This document shows, in pieces, positions 9,005 to 16,828 of a DNA stretch of 28,081 bases; positions within the stretch are counted from its first letter, which is position 1, and each line of letters starts with the position of its first letter. The DNA is from JBKBKN01 sp046294625 (GTDB lineage Bacteria > Bacteroidota > Bacteroidia > M30B66): positions 1-28,081 of the forward strand of contig JBKBKN010000034.1 of NCBI GenBank assembly GCA_046294625.1, in the 5' to 3' direction. The notes beneath the pieces were generated by a model. That model worked only from the letters and a program-made list of their open reading frames with translations. It was not told the DNA's origin and did no database searches. The position numbers were made by a program, and so were the translations under genes.

Positions 9005-9409
9005 ATGCTTGAAGTCACCTGTGCAATTATAATTCATGATGGAAAAGTGTTGGCCACACAACGAAGTAAATCGATGAAAATGCCTTTAAAATGGGAATTT
9101 CCAGGGGGAAAACTTGAAGATAATGAAATAGCCTCTGATGGGCTAAAAAGAGAGATTAAAGAAGAACTGGCAATCGATATTCGGATTATAAAACCTTTGC
9201 CGACGATTGTTCATCACTATACATCATTCAGCATTTCCCTTATTCCTTTTGTTGCTGAATATGTATCTGGCGAAATCAAGCTTACTGAACACGCAGCCTA
9301 TCTCTGGCTTGATTCGAACAACATCCCTGAATTAGATTGGGCCGAAGCCGACCTGCCGCTGGTTCGCGAATTGCATACTATTGTTAAACAAGCTATTGAA
9401 CCGAAATAG
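9005..9409 (+). CDS. NUDIX hydrolase, MutT/NudG-like
   Basis: This is a 134-residue pyrophosphohydrolase of the (d)NTP-sanitising MutT/NudG group. The NUDIX box is complete: G35-x5-E41-x7-R49-E50-x2-E53-E54-L55, preceded by WEFPGG at 30-35. A tail near 98-125 (EHAAYLWL, then ADLPLVREL) resembles NudG and MutT C-termini. Known relatives hydrolyse oxidised or modified nucleotides such as 8-oxo-dGTP or 5-methyl-dCTP. Which one applies here cannot be read from the sequence. It begins 34 bp after rodA on the same strand and may be the last gene of the purH-rod transcript. Confidence 0.9.
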   Translation: MLEVTCAIIIHDGKVLATQRSKSMKMPLKWEFPGGKLEDNEIASDGLKREIKEELAIDIRIIKPLPTIVHHYTSFSISLIPFVAEYVSGEIKLTEHAAYLWLDSNNIPELDWAEADLPLVRELHTIVKQAIEPK

Positions 9410-9459
9410 AAAAGCTCACTATATGTTTTTCTATATTGCACTAATGGTAATGGCTCGAG

Positions 9460-10602
9460 TTATGCTTCTATAATGTTCTTAGAAATGACCAACTTCTGAA
9501 TTTCTGAAGTTCCCTCTCCGATTGTGCACAGTTTAGCGTCACGATAAAACTTCTCCACTGGAAAATCTTTAGTGTAGCCATAGCCACCAAAAATCTGAAT
9601 GGCTTCCGTAGCCGCATACACACTCAATTCCGATGCGTAATATTTAGCCATAGCTGAATATTTGGTAACCCTTTCTCCCCTATTTTTCAAGTCCGCAGCC
9701 TGATAGGTCAATAGTTCTGCAGCTTCATATTTGGTTGCCATATCAGCAAGTTTGAATGCGATTGCCTGAAATTTTCCGATAGGTTGACCAAACTGCTCTC
9801 TTTCGTTAGCATATTTAATCGAAGCATCAATAGCGCCACGAGCAATTCCGAGCGACAATGCAGCAATTGAAATTCTACCCCCATCCAAAATCTTCATGGC
9901 CTGTATGAATCCTTCTCCCACATTACCTAATACCTGACTTTTGTGCACTCGACAATTGTCAAAAATAATTTCGGCGGTCTCAGATGCGCGCATTCCTAGC
10001 TTATTTTCTTTTTTTCCTGACATGAATCCGGGAGTTCCTCTTTCAATAATAAAAGCAGTGATTCCTCTGGAGTCCAGCAATTCTCCTGTACGGACAAGCA
10101 CCACAGCTACATCTCCCGAAATGCCGTGGGTGATCCAACATTTAGTACCATTTATCACCCAATGGTCTCCATCCTTATGTGCCACACATTTCATGCGCAT
10201 GGCATCAGATCCCGTGTTGGGCTCTGTTAAACCCCAGGCTCCGAGCCACTCTCCGCTTGCCAACAAGGGTAAATATTTTCGTTTTTGCTCTTCATTACCA
10301 AATGTCAAAATATGGCCGGTACACAGCGAATTGTGCGCTGCCATAGATAGGGCAATGGAGCCGCACACTTTTCCAAGTTCACGGATGGCCGTAACATATT
10401 CCAAATAACCAAAGCCGGATCCACCGTATTCTTCAGGAACCAAAACCCCCATTAATCCCAGTTTTCCCATTTCTCTGAAAAGTTCTCTAGGAAAATGCTG
10501 GGTTTCATCCCACTCCATCATTTTGGGTCTGATGTGTTTATCAGCAAAATCTTTAACCATGTTTTCGATCATGGCTTGATTTTCATTTGTTGCAAAGTTC
10601 AT
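9460..10602 (-). CDS. acyl-CoA dehydrogenase (short-chain/butyryl type)
   Basis: This FAD enzyme catalyses alpha,beta-dehydrogenation of acyl-CoA in fatty or branched-chain acid breakdown, passing electrons to ETF. Its 380 residues match the SCAD/Bcd family length. FAD/substrate signatures include WGLTEPNTGSDA near 123-134 and a C-terminal IGEGTSEIQ at 361-369, whose Glu363 is at the catalytic base position of butyryl- and medium-chain dehydrogenases. FGGYGYTKDFPVEKFYRDAK immediately before it is also typical. The chain-length preference is inferred from overall similarity only. It is convergent with the NUDIX gene across a 50-bp spacer and has its own TAnnTTTG box 25 nt upstream of the ATG. 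Confidence 0.94.
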   Translation of the reverse strand: MNFATNENQAMIENMVKDFADKHIRPKMMEWDETQHFPRELFREMGKLGLMGVLVPEEYGGSGFGYLEYVTAIRELGKVCGSIALSMAAHNSLCTGHILTFGNEEQKRKYLPLLASGEWLGAWGLTEPNTGSDAMRMKCVAHKDGDHWVINGTKCWITHGISGDVAVVLVRTGELLDSRGITAFIIERGTPGFMSGKKENKLGMRASETAEIIFDNCRVHKSQVLGNVGEGFIQAMKILDGGRISIAALSLGIARGAIDASIKYANEREQFGQPIGKFQAIAFKLADMATKYEAAELLTYQAADLKNRGERVTKYSAMAKYYASELSVYAATEAIQIFGGYGYTKDFPVEKFYRDAKLCTIGEGTSEIQKLVISKNIIEA

Positions 10603-10627
10603 GTTGATGTGATGTTTTTTCGTGGTC

Positions 10628-10635
10628 CAAAAATA
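10628..10635 (-). promoter_or_regulatory. putative -7 promoter box (TATTTTTG) of the acyl-CoA dehydrogenase
   Basis: The minus strand reads TATTTTTG, a perfect TAnnTTTG, 25 nt before the ATG at 10602. I see no clear TTTG at the -33 position. It suggests the dehydrogenase has its own promoter rather than depending on ccmB readthrough. Confidence 0.42.
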
Positions 10636-10666
10636 AGAGAAACGTTCAATAATGCATCCTCATTCC

Positions 10667-10685
10667 ATGCTTTATAACAAAGCAT
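10667..10685. other. small perfect stem-loop between ccmB and the acyl-CoA dehydrogenase
   Basis: ATGCTTT (10667-10673) and AAAGCAT (10679-10685) form a 7-bp perfect stem around a 5-nt loop. It lies downstream of ccmB on the transcribed minus strand, where a terminator would be expected, but it is AT-rich and no T-run follows it on that strand. I record it as a stem-loop of unknown role. Confidence 0.3.
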
Positions 10686-10783
10686 TTATCAGATGGTTTT
10701 TATCAGGCAATCGCGAAGTCTATTCAAGCCCAAAAGCGAACTAAACGAAAAAGAATGGATCGGGATTGATTATCAGCCTAAAT

Positions 10784-11446
10784 TTATTCCTTCCATAAGT
10801 AAGGAAAAAGAATCCAGGCCAAGCCAATTGCAACCACATTGATTGCCATTACCCCAAAAGCATAAGTGATGTTGACACTTAGATCTATGCCATCTGCCGC
10901 ATTTTTTGAAAATCTAATGAGCGTGAGCAATAAAGGAATCACAACCGGAAAGCCCAAAATGGCCATCAATGTTAAATTACCAGAACTACGTGCGGCTATA
11001 GCTGCAACGAGCGTGAGCACCGAAGCAAGTCCGAAACTACCAATGAGCAATCCCAGAAAAAAACTTTGCTGATCTTGCACCAAATTGCCTATGAAAACGG
11101 AATAAATCAAATAGCCAATCAAAGCGATGACGAACAATAATAGTGAATTGTAAATCATCCGGGATAGAATTACAGCTTGAGGCGATGCTATGGTATAGTA
11201 GTAAAGCAAAAGCCCCTTACGCTCCGACTGAAAGCTTCTGGAAGCTGCATTCACAGCGGCAAAAAGCATGATAATCCAAAATAGCGCATTCCAGGTAGGC
11301 ACACTCACCACTTCTTTAAAAGATAAATAGCAAACAAAAACCGTGGAAGCAACATACAGTAAAAGCCCGTTGAATGCATGTTTTTGTTTCCACTCCAGTA
11401 TTAAGTCTTTCCAAACAAGAACACCGATTTCTTTAAGCAATGTCAT
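10784..11446 (-). CDS. ccmB: heme exporter protein B (CcmB-type ABC permease)
   Basis: CcmB is a membrane subunit of the CcmABCD system that handles heme for cytochrome c maturation. The 220-residue length, about six membrane segments and an N-terminus beginning MTLLKEIGVLVWKDLILEWK match the family, as does the FWIIMLFAAVNAASRSFQ stretch. The ATG overlaps the stop of the upstream MBL gene (ATGA, 11443-11446), so translation is probably coupled. None of the usual partners (ccmA, ccmC, ccmE, ccmF) is next to it: the next gene on this strand is the acyl-CoA dehydrogenase. Other CcmB-like ABC-2 permeases exist, so the heme role is inferred from family alone. Confidence 0.86.
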   Translation of the reverse strand: MTLLKEIGVLVWKDLILEWKQKHAFNGLLLYVASTVFVCYLSFKEVVSVPTWNALFWIIMLFAAVNAASRSFQSERKGLLLYYYTIASPQAVILSRMIYNSLLLFVIALIGYLIYSVFIGNLVQDQQSFFLGLLIGSFGLASVLTLVAAIAARSSGNLTLMAILGFPVVIPLLLTLIRFSKNAADGIDLSVNITYAFGVMAINVVAIGLAWILFPYLWKE

Positions 11447-12849
11447 AACTCAAACCCTTCTCCTATTCTGGGTATTTCAACGTGTTTAAAGCCTCGCTGC
11501 TCGAGTTTTTCTCTAAATGCCTGCTGTGCTTCAAGATCGCCATGAACCAAAAAAGTCTTCTTAATATGATTTGCATCCTGACAGGCTAAAAAATTAAGCA
11601 TTTCTATGTAGTCCGCATGTGCACTGAAACTATGCATTGTTTCAATCAAAGCACTCTTTCGGTAGAGATCGCCGAATATACGCACCACCGGCTCATCGTT
11701 CATCAATCGGGCACCAAGCGAATTTGGTTCGCAATAACCAACAATCAAAATGGTGTTTCGGGCATCTTCAATATTATTTTTAATATGGTGTTTAACCCTG
11801 CCGGCATCTGCCATGCCCGATGCGGAAATAATGATGCAGGGCTCTTTTGATTGATTGAGTTTTTTTGAAGTTTCCGAATCGCGGATATACTGCAACCTGT
11901 CAAACGAAAAAGGGTGCGGATCTTCTTCATTCATGTAGCGCTTAAGCTCTTCGTTAAATAATGAAGGGTATCGTTTCACAATATACGTAGCATTAGTTGA
12001 CAAAGGGCTATCCACATACACAGGAATGTTGTTGGGCAAACGGCCTTCCGTTTCAAGCTTATCTAATAAAAAAACAAGTTCTTGTGTCCTGCCAATGCTG
12101 AATGCAGGTATGATAAGCTTGCCACGTTTCATTACGCAGGTCTCAACCACAATTTTAAGCAATCGCTCATCGCACATTTTTCTGTCTTCATGGCGGCGGT
12201 TACCATAGGTAGATTCGCAAATCAGATAATCGCATTGGGGAAAGATTTCAGGAGGGGAAATTATCGGCGGATCTGGTCTGCCAATGTCAGCTGTGTAACA
12301 AATCCGCTTCTCATACCTATCTTCGTTGATTACAATGTTGGTCACAGCGCTGCCAATAATGTGACCCGCATCGGTAAATGTGAAGCTAAAATGCTCACTA
12401 ATTTTGTATGGCTGATGATATTCCACCGGCACAAATAGTTCAAGACAAGCCTCTACATCTTCTGTTTTGTAGAGCACTTCTAGCTTGCTTTTATGTTGGC
12501 GTTCTCTTCTTTTGTTGATGAAGTTGATATCGCCCATTTGTATATGTGCACTATCGAAAAGCATAATCTCGCACAAATCAATGGTGGCAGGCGTGGCATA
12601 AATTTTCCCTTTAAAACCATGCTTCACGAAAAATGGAAGCAAACCACTGTGGTCGATATGCGCATGCGAAAGAATAATATGCTGAATGCGCGATGGATCA
12701 GTCAACAGCTTTCGATTGAGTTCGTCTGCTTCAGCTCCCATGCCCTGAAACATGCCGCAATCAAGCAACACTTTGTCGCCGGACTTTAACTGAATTAAAT
12801 GCTTACTGCCTGTTACTGTTTGTGCTGCACCCAGAAAGCTGATCTTCAT
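11443..12849 (-). CDS. MBL-fold/beta-CASP RNA-processing exonuclease-like protein
   Basis: This 468-residue metallo-beta-lactamase fold protein carries a beta-CASP insert, the group that includes YSH1/CPSF73-like and archaeal/bacterial RNA nucleases. The zinc motif HxHxDH is at 62-67 (SHAHIDHSG). DAGHIIGSA follows later as the next metal motif. CESTYGNRRH, the HSFSAHADY motif and LVHGDLEAQ near the C-terminus are typical beta-CASP elements. The frame can be opened 34 residues further upstream, but MKISFLGAAQTVTGS at 12849 is the standard family N-terminus and a perfect promoter box lies inside that longer version, so I start at 12849. The RNA substrate is unknown. Its stop overlaps the ccmB start. 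Confidence 0.92.
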   Translation of the reverse strand: MKISFLGAAQTVTGSKHLIQLKSGDKVLLDCGMFQGMGAEADELNRKLLTDPSRIQHIILSHAHIDHSGLLPFFVKHGFKGKIYATPATIDLCEIMLFDSAHIQMGDINFINKRRERQHKSKLEVLYKTEDVEACLELFVPVEYHQPYKISEHFSFTFTDAGHIIGSAVTNIVINEDRYEKRICYTADIGRPDPPIISPPEIFPQCDYLICESTYGNRRHEDRKMCDERLLKIVVETCVMKRGKLIIPAFSIGRTQELVFLLDKLETEGRLPNNIPVYVDSPLSTNATYIVKRYPSLFNEELKRYMNEEDPHPFSFDRLQYIRDSETSKKLNQSKEPCIIISASGMADAGRVKHHIKNNIEDARNTILIVGYCEPNSLGARLMNDEPVVRIFGDLYRKSALIETMHSFSAHADYIEMLNFLACQDANHIKKTFLVHGDLEAQQAFREKLEQRGFKHVEIPRIGEGFEL

Positions 12850-12888
12850 GATTCTTCTTTTTGATTCGACGTGCAAATTAAGGATAAT

Positions 12889-12896
12889 CAAATATA
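12889..12896 (-). promoter_or_regulatory. putative -7 promoter box (TATATTTG) of the MBL-ccmB pair
   Basis: The minus strand reads TATATTTG, a perfect TAnnTTTG, 39 nt before the ATG at 12849. A TTG trinucleotide sits about 16 nt further upstream, close to the -33 spacing. If real, it excludes the longer N-terminus and supports the 12849 start. Confidence 0.45.
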
Positions 12897-13054
12897 TCAT
12901 TAACTGTGAAATCAATAAGCTTTCAGATAAACTGTAAAATATCGGATTCAAGATGTTATTTCCTTATATGGCAAAGTGACTAAACCACAATTTATAGTTG
13001 ATTGAATACCATAACGGCTCTTTTCCTTTTTGAACGTATATTCGCGCCGAGATA

Positions 13055-14014
13055 ATGAAAAACATTCTAATCACCGGCGGTTCAGGTTTCATAGCCCGAT
13101 ATTTTATTGAGAAGCTAAGCGACCATCGTTTGGTTAATCTTGATAAAGCTAAACCGGCTGATGAACAAAATATTGATTTTATTCAAGCGGACATACGTGA
13201 CAAAGAAGCCGTGATAAAAGCATCAGAAGGTAGCGATCTTATTATTCATTTGGCAGCCATGCACCACGATTTTGGCATTAGCGAAGATGCCTATTTTGAT
13301 GTGAATGTGAATGGGGCTAAAGTAGTGGCGGAAGCTGCTGCCATTAATCAGGTAAAGGAAATCATTTTCTTTTCTTCGGTAGCGGTGTATGGCGCTTTGG
13401 GACTTCACTACCCTACACATGAGCAAATGAATCCCATACCCAATAGCCCTTATGGCCACTCTAAGCTACAGGCTGAAAAAGTGTTGGAAGAATGGGCTTT
13501 GCGTGAAGGAGGAAGAAAAGTAACCGTAATTCGTTCTACGGTAGTGTTTGGTGCATGGAATCTTGCTAATGTACTCAACTTGATTAAAGCCATAGACCGC
13601 GGTATTTACTTTCACATCGGCAAAGGACGAAATATCAAATCACTGGCCTATGTGGAAAATATTGTAGATGCTAGTTTGTTTGCCTTAGAAAATCAAGCAT
13701 CTCCATTCGAAATCTTTAATTATGTGGACGAACCCCAAATGGATAGCCGAAGCATAGCCAATATGCAGGCCGAAATGTTGGGTAAAAAAATTTGCATTAC
13801 CCTACCATTGTGGTTTGCCATAGCTTTGGCGCTACCTTTTGATCTGCTGATTCGCATATCGGGTAAAAATTTACCCATTTCATCGAAAAGAGTTAAAAAA
13901 CTTTGTACCCAAACTTGGCATGGGGCTGAAAAAATAAGAACTTTAGGCTTCAAGGCTAGGCATAGCATACCTTACGGAATGCAAAAAATGATTGACTGGT
14001 ACAAAACCAAATAA
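13055..14014 (+). CDS. NAD(P)-dependent SDR epimerase/dehydratase
   Basis: This is a 319-residue extended short-chain dehydrogenase of the sugar-nucleotide epimerase/dehydratase group. The nucleotide-binding loop is GGSGFIA at 8-14, with Ala replacing the last Gly of the usual GxxGxxG. SSVAVYG at 107-113 follows. The catalytic YxxxK is Y133-K137 in YGHSK. The substrate cannot be assigned; relatives act on nucleotide sugars for surface polysaccharide or on sterol-like substrates. It is divergent from the MBL gene across 205 bp and 99 bp ahead of the AsmA gene on the same strand. Confidence 0.88.
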   Translation: MKNILITGGSGFIARYFIEKLSDHRLVNLDKAKPADEQNIDFIQADIRDKEAVIKASEGSDLIIHLAAMHHDFGISEDAYFDVNVNGAKVVAEAAAINQVKEIIFFSSVAVYGALGLHYPTHEQMNPIPNSPYGHSKLQAEKVLEEWALREGGRKVTVIRSTVVFGAWNLANVLNLIKAIDRGIYFHIGKGRNIKSLAYVENIVDASLFALENQASPFEIFNYVDEPQMDSRSIANMQAEMLGKKICITLPLWFAIALALPFDLLIRISGKNLPISSKRVKKLCTQTWHGAEKIRTLGFKARHSIPYGMQKMIDWYKTK

Positions 14015-14016
14015 GA

Positions 14017-14037
14017 TTATCGGGGGTTCTTCGATAA
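14017..14037 (+). other. weak stem-loop after the SDR gene
   Basis: TTATCG (14017-14022) and CGATAA (14032-14037) form a 6-bp stem around a G-rich loop, two bases after the SDR stop codon. No run of T follows directly, so a terminator role is uncertain. Confidence 0.25.
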
Positions 14038-14048
14038 GCCCAATTTTC

Positions 14049-14056
14049 TAAATTTG
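14049..14056 (+). promoter_or_regulatory. putative -7 promoter box (TAAATTTG) of the asmA-ompA pair
   Basis: TAAATTTG is a perfect TAnnTTTG on the plus strand, 57 nt before the AsmA ATG. It overlaps a 7-bp inverted repeat, ATTTGAA/TTCAAAT, with a 2-nt spacer. No good -33 TTTG is visible, so the call is tentative. Confidence 0.35.
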
Positions 14057-14113
14057 AAAATTCAAATAATTCATTGAAACTTGCGTTGAATTGACGCGCT
14101 AAGCAACTAAACC

Positions 14114-16828
14114 ATGAAAAGAATCATTAAAATCTTTGTCGGAAGCCTTTTGGTAATTTTTATCGCATTGTTGGCTTTGCCGTTTGTATTCAAAGGCAAA
14201 ATCGTCAATCTCATTAAAACAGAAGCCAACAAACAATTAACGGCTACGCTCGATTTCAAGGATGTAAGCCTGTCTCTAATCCGCAACTTCCCTTATCTTT
14301 CAGTAAGCATAATTGATTTAAGCATAGCCAATCAAGGAGTATTTGAAGGCGACACCCTTATCCGTGCCGGCAAAACAGCACTCACCGTTAATTTAATGAG
14401 TGTGATTAAGGGCGATGAAATTGGTATCCGCTCCATATTAATCGAAAATGCTGCCATTCATGTAAAAGTATTGGAAGATGGAACCGCTAATTATGACATC
14501 GTGAAACCATCAGACGAAGAAGTAAAAACCGACGAACCAGAAGAACCATCAGCGTTTAAAATCGCACTTCGCAGATATGAGTTGAATCAGGTCAATATCA
14601 TTTATGATGACCGCAGTCTTGGCTTTTACACCAAAATAGACGGTTTGAAACACAGTGGCAAAGGCGATTTCACCGCCGATCAAACTAACCTAAGCACCGA
14701 TACCGACATAGCTTCACTCGACTTGAAATATGAAGGCGTGAAATACCTGAGTAAAGTGAAGGTAAGCTACCAAGCAGATTTCGATTTAAATCTCAAAGAA
14801 AGCATCTACGCCTTTAAGGATAACACATTGCGGCTTAATGAACTACCACTAAGCTTTCAGGGAAAAGTAGCGATGCCGGGCAATGATATTGATATGGATA
14901 TGAGTTTTGCCGCCAAAAAAAGCGAGTTCAAAGAATTTTTGTCTATTGTGCCAGGTTCGTTTACGGAAGACTTTAAAGACCTGAAATCTTCAGGAACATT
15001 AGCATTCGACGGATATGTGAAAGGTATATACAACGAACAATCTATTCCGGGCTTCAATATAAATTTGAAAGTGGATAATGGAATGTTTCAATATCCATCC
15101 TTGCCGGAAGCAGTGCGCAATGTGAAAGTAAATTGCAGTGTGCGCAATCCGGGAAGAGATGCTGACCTGACTGTGGTGGAAGTTTCCGTTTTCAGATTAG
15201 ATTTTGGGCCTTATCCTTTCGATGCCACGCTTCTGCTTAGAAATCCTGTTTCAGACCCATTTATCGACAGCAAGGTGAAAACCAATATGGATTTGGCAAG
15301 CGTGAAAAATTTCTATCCGCTTGAGCAAGGCACTAATCTTGGCGGTATGCTCAATGCCGATATGGCATTCAAAGGAAGAATGTCGGCCATTGAAAAAGAA
15401 CAATATGAGCAATTTGAAGCACGTGGCAATTTAGACTTGAAAAATTTTACCTATCAGGATGGCGATTTGAAAGATCCGGTGAAAATTTCTGATGCTGCCT
15501 TCAATTTCAATCCACGCTTTGCAGAGCTAAGCAAGCTGATAATGAACATTGGAAAAAGTGACATGGCGCTGAACGGGAAATTAGAAAACTATTTGGCTTA
15601 TGTGCTCAAAGATGAGACACTCAAAGGCTCACTGACGCTCAGCAGCCGCTTACTCGATGTCAATGCCTTGTTGGATGATGGCAACTCCGATGTCAACGGG
15701 TCCAATGCTTCGACAACTGAAAGTTCTGAAAGTCTGGAATATTTTCAATTGCCTAAAAACATTGATTTTACTTTCAATGCCAACTTGGAAAAGGTGTTGT
15801 ATAGCGATATGGACATCAACAATCTCAAAGGAGTATTGATGCTGCGTGAAGGCGTTTTCAGCATGCGCAATGCCGGTCTTGAAATGCTCGGCGGATCAAT
15901 GACTACCAATGGCACATATGATACACGCCGATCCGATGGCGCAAATATTGATTTTAATCTCAACATTAGAGATATCAATATTCGTGAAGCGGCTAACACC
16001 TTTGTTACCATACAGCAAATTGCACCCATCGCAAAAAATACAGTGGGTAGGGCTTCGGGTAGCATTAGTTTTGCTATGCAAACCGATCAGCAGCTTCAGC
16101 CAATTTTTAACACCCTAGATGGGAAGGGGAACTTGCAAACCAGCATGATTGTAATTGAAGGTTTCGAAATGATAAAATCCATAGCTGAAGCTCTGAAAAT
16201 AGATAAGCTCAAAAAATGGCAAATGGAAAAAACCAACTTGGGTTTTGAAATCAAGCAAGGGAGAATTTTCATCGACCCATTCGATACCAAAGTAGGCAAC
16301 TACAAAGCCCGAATAGGTGGATCTAACGGATTTGACCAAAGTATTAGCTATGTGATGAATCTTGAAATTCCACGTGCTGAATTTGGTGGACAAGCAAATG
16401 CCGTATTGAATAATTTAGTTGCGCAAGCCAATACGAAAGGAATCAATGCCAGCGTTGGAGATATCATTCCTGTGGAATTGCGTATCGGAGGCACCTTTGC
16501 TAACCCCACTGTGAGCACTGACCTTCGAGATCGTGCAAATGATGCGTTCAAAAATTTGAAAGATGAAGCGGAACAAAAGCTCAGAGAAGAAGCAGACCGA
16601 CTAAAAAAAGAATTGGAAGATAAAGCGCGGAGCGAAGCGGAGCGCTTGAAAAACGAAGCAGAAGATCGAGTAAAACAAGAAGCAGACAAGGCTAAGCAAG
16701 AAGCCGAACGAATCAAACAGGAAACAGAGCGAAAAGCACGCGAAGAAGCAGACCGTGCCAAACGTGAAGCAGAACGCAAAGCCAAAGAAGAAGCCGAAAA
16801 AAGAGCCAAAGACATCTTTAAACGTTGA
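14114..16828 (+). CDS. AsmA-family envelope protein with long charged C-terminal tail
   Basis: This 904-residue protein has an N-terminal signal anchor at about 7-27. A long repetitive beta-rich body follows, with AsmA features such as LTATLDFKDVSLSLIRNFPYLSV at about 41-63 (conserved in AsmA N-termini) and a C-terminal AsmA_2-like region around 670-800. AsmA/TamB-type proteins span the periplasm and are implicated in lipid transport and outer-membrane assembly. Residues 811-904 are different: almost only A, E, K, R, D and Q in a helical pattern (units such as EADRAKREAERKAKEEAEK), a probable long coiled coil or TolA-like rod. The next gene starts inside its stop codon (TTGA), pointing to translational coupling with the OmpA protein. 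Confidence 0.88.
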   Translation: MKRIIKIFVGSLLVIFIALLALPFVFKGKIVNLIKTEANKQLTATLDFKDVSLSLIRNFPYLSVSIIDLSIANQGVFEGDTLIRAGKTALTVNLMSVIKGDEIGIRSILIENAAIHVKVLEDGTANYDIVKPSDEEVKTDEPEEPSAFKIALRRYELNQVNIIYDDRSLGFYTKIDGLKHSGKGDFTADQTNLSTDTDIASLDLKYEGVKYLSKVKVSYQADFDLNLKESIYAFKDNTLRLNELPLSFQGKVAMPGNDIDMDMSFAAKKSEFKEFLSIVPGSFTEDFKDLKSSGTLAFDGYVKGIYNEQSIPGFNINLKVDNGMFQYPSLPEAVRNVKVNCSVRNPGRDADLTVVEVSVFRLDFGPYPFDATLLLRNPVSDPFIDSKVKTNMDLASVKNFYPLEQGTNLGGMLNADMAFKGRMSAIEKEQYEQFEARGNLDLKNFTYQDGDLKDPVKISDAAFNFNPRFAELSKLIMNIGKSDMALNGKLENYLAYVLKDETLKGSLTLSSRLLDVNALLDDGNSDVNGSNASTTESSESLEYFQLPKNIDFTFNANLEKVLYSDMDINNLKGVLMLREGVFSMRNAGLEMLGGSMTTNGTYDTRRSDGANIDFNLNIRDINIREAANTFVTIQQIAPIAKNTVGRASGSISFAMQTDQQLQPIFNTLDGKGNLQTSMIVIEGFEMIKSIAEALKIDKLKKWQMEKTNLGFEIKQGRIFIDPFDTKVGNYKARIGGSNGFDQSISYVMNLEIPRAEFGGQANAVLNNLVAQANTKGINASVGDIIPVELRIGGTFANPTVSTDLRDRANDAFKNLKDEAEQKLREEADRLKKELEDKARSEAERLKNEAEDRVKQEADKAKQEAERIKQETERKAREEADRAKREAERKAKEEAEKRAKDIFKR
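16544..16825 (+). repeat. low-complexity A/E/K/R coiled-coil-coding segment
   Basis: This stretch codes for residues 811-904 of the AsmA-family protein and consists of degenerate repeats built on EA(D/E)(R/K) units. The DNA is correspondingly repetitive and purine-rich (GAAGCAGA, GAAGCCGA and AAAGCC variants). Such segments easily change length by recombination. The antisense strand is open over much of it and would encode a Ser/Ala/Arg-rich product, which is a by-product of the repeat. Confidence 0.75.

Noticed and set aside
9941..10408. Plus-strand frame of 155 codons inside the acyl-CoA dehydrogenase gene
   Set aside because: It is antisense to a complete, motif-intact enzyme, and its product shows no recognisable domain.
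10667..10685. Stem-loop after ccmB as an intrinsic terminator
   Set aside because: It is AT-rich and on the transcribed strand is followed by GGAATGAGG rather than a T-run.
12850..12951. 34-codon upstream extension of the MBL gene
   Set aside because: The family start MKISFLG is at 12849, and a perfect promoter box lies within the extension.
16348..16815. Open minus-strand frame of 155 codons, Ser/Ala/Arg-rich
   Set aside because: It is the mirror of the repetitive EA(D/E)(R/K) tail of the AsmA gene; its composition simply reflects that repeat.
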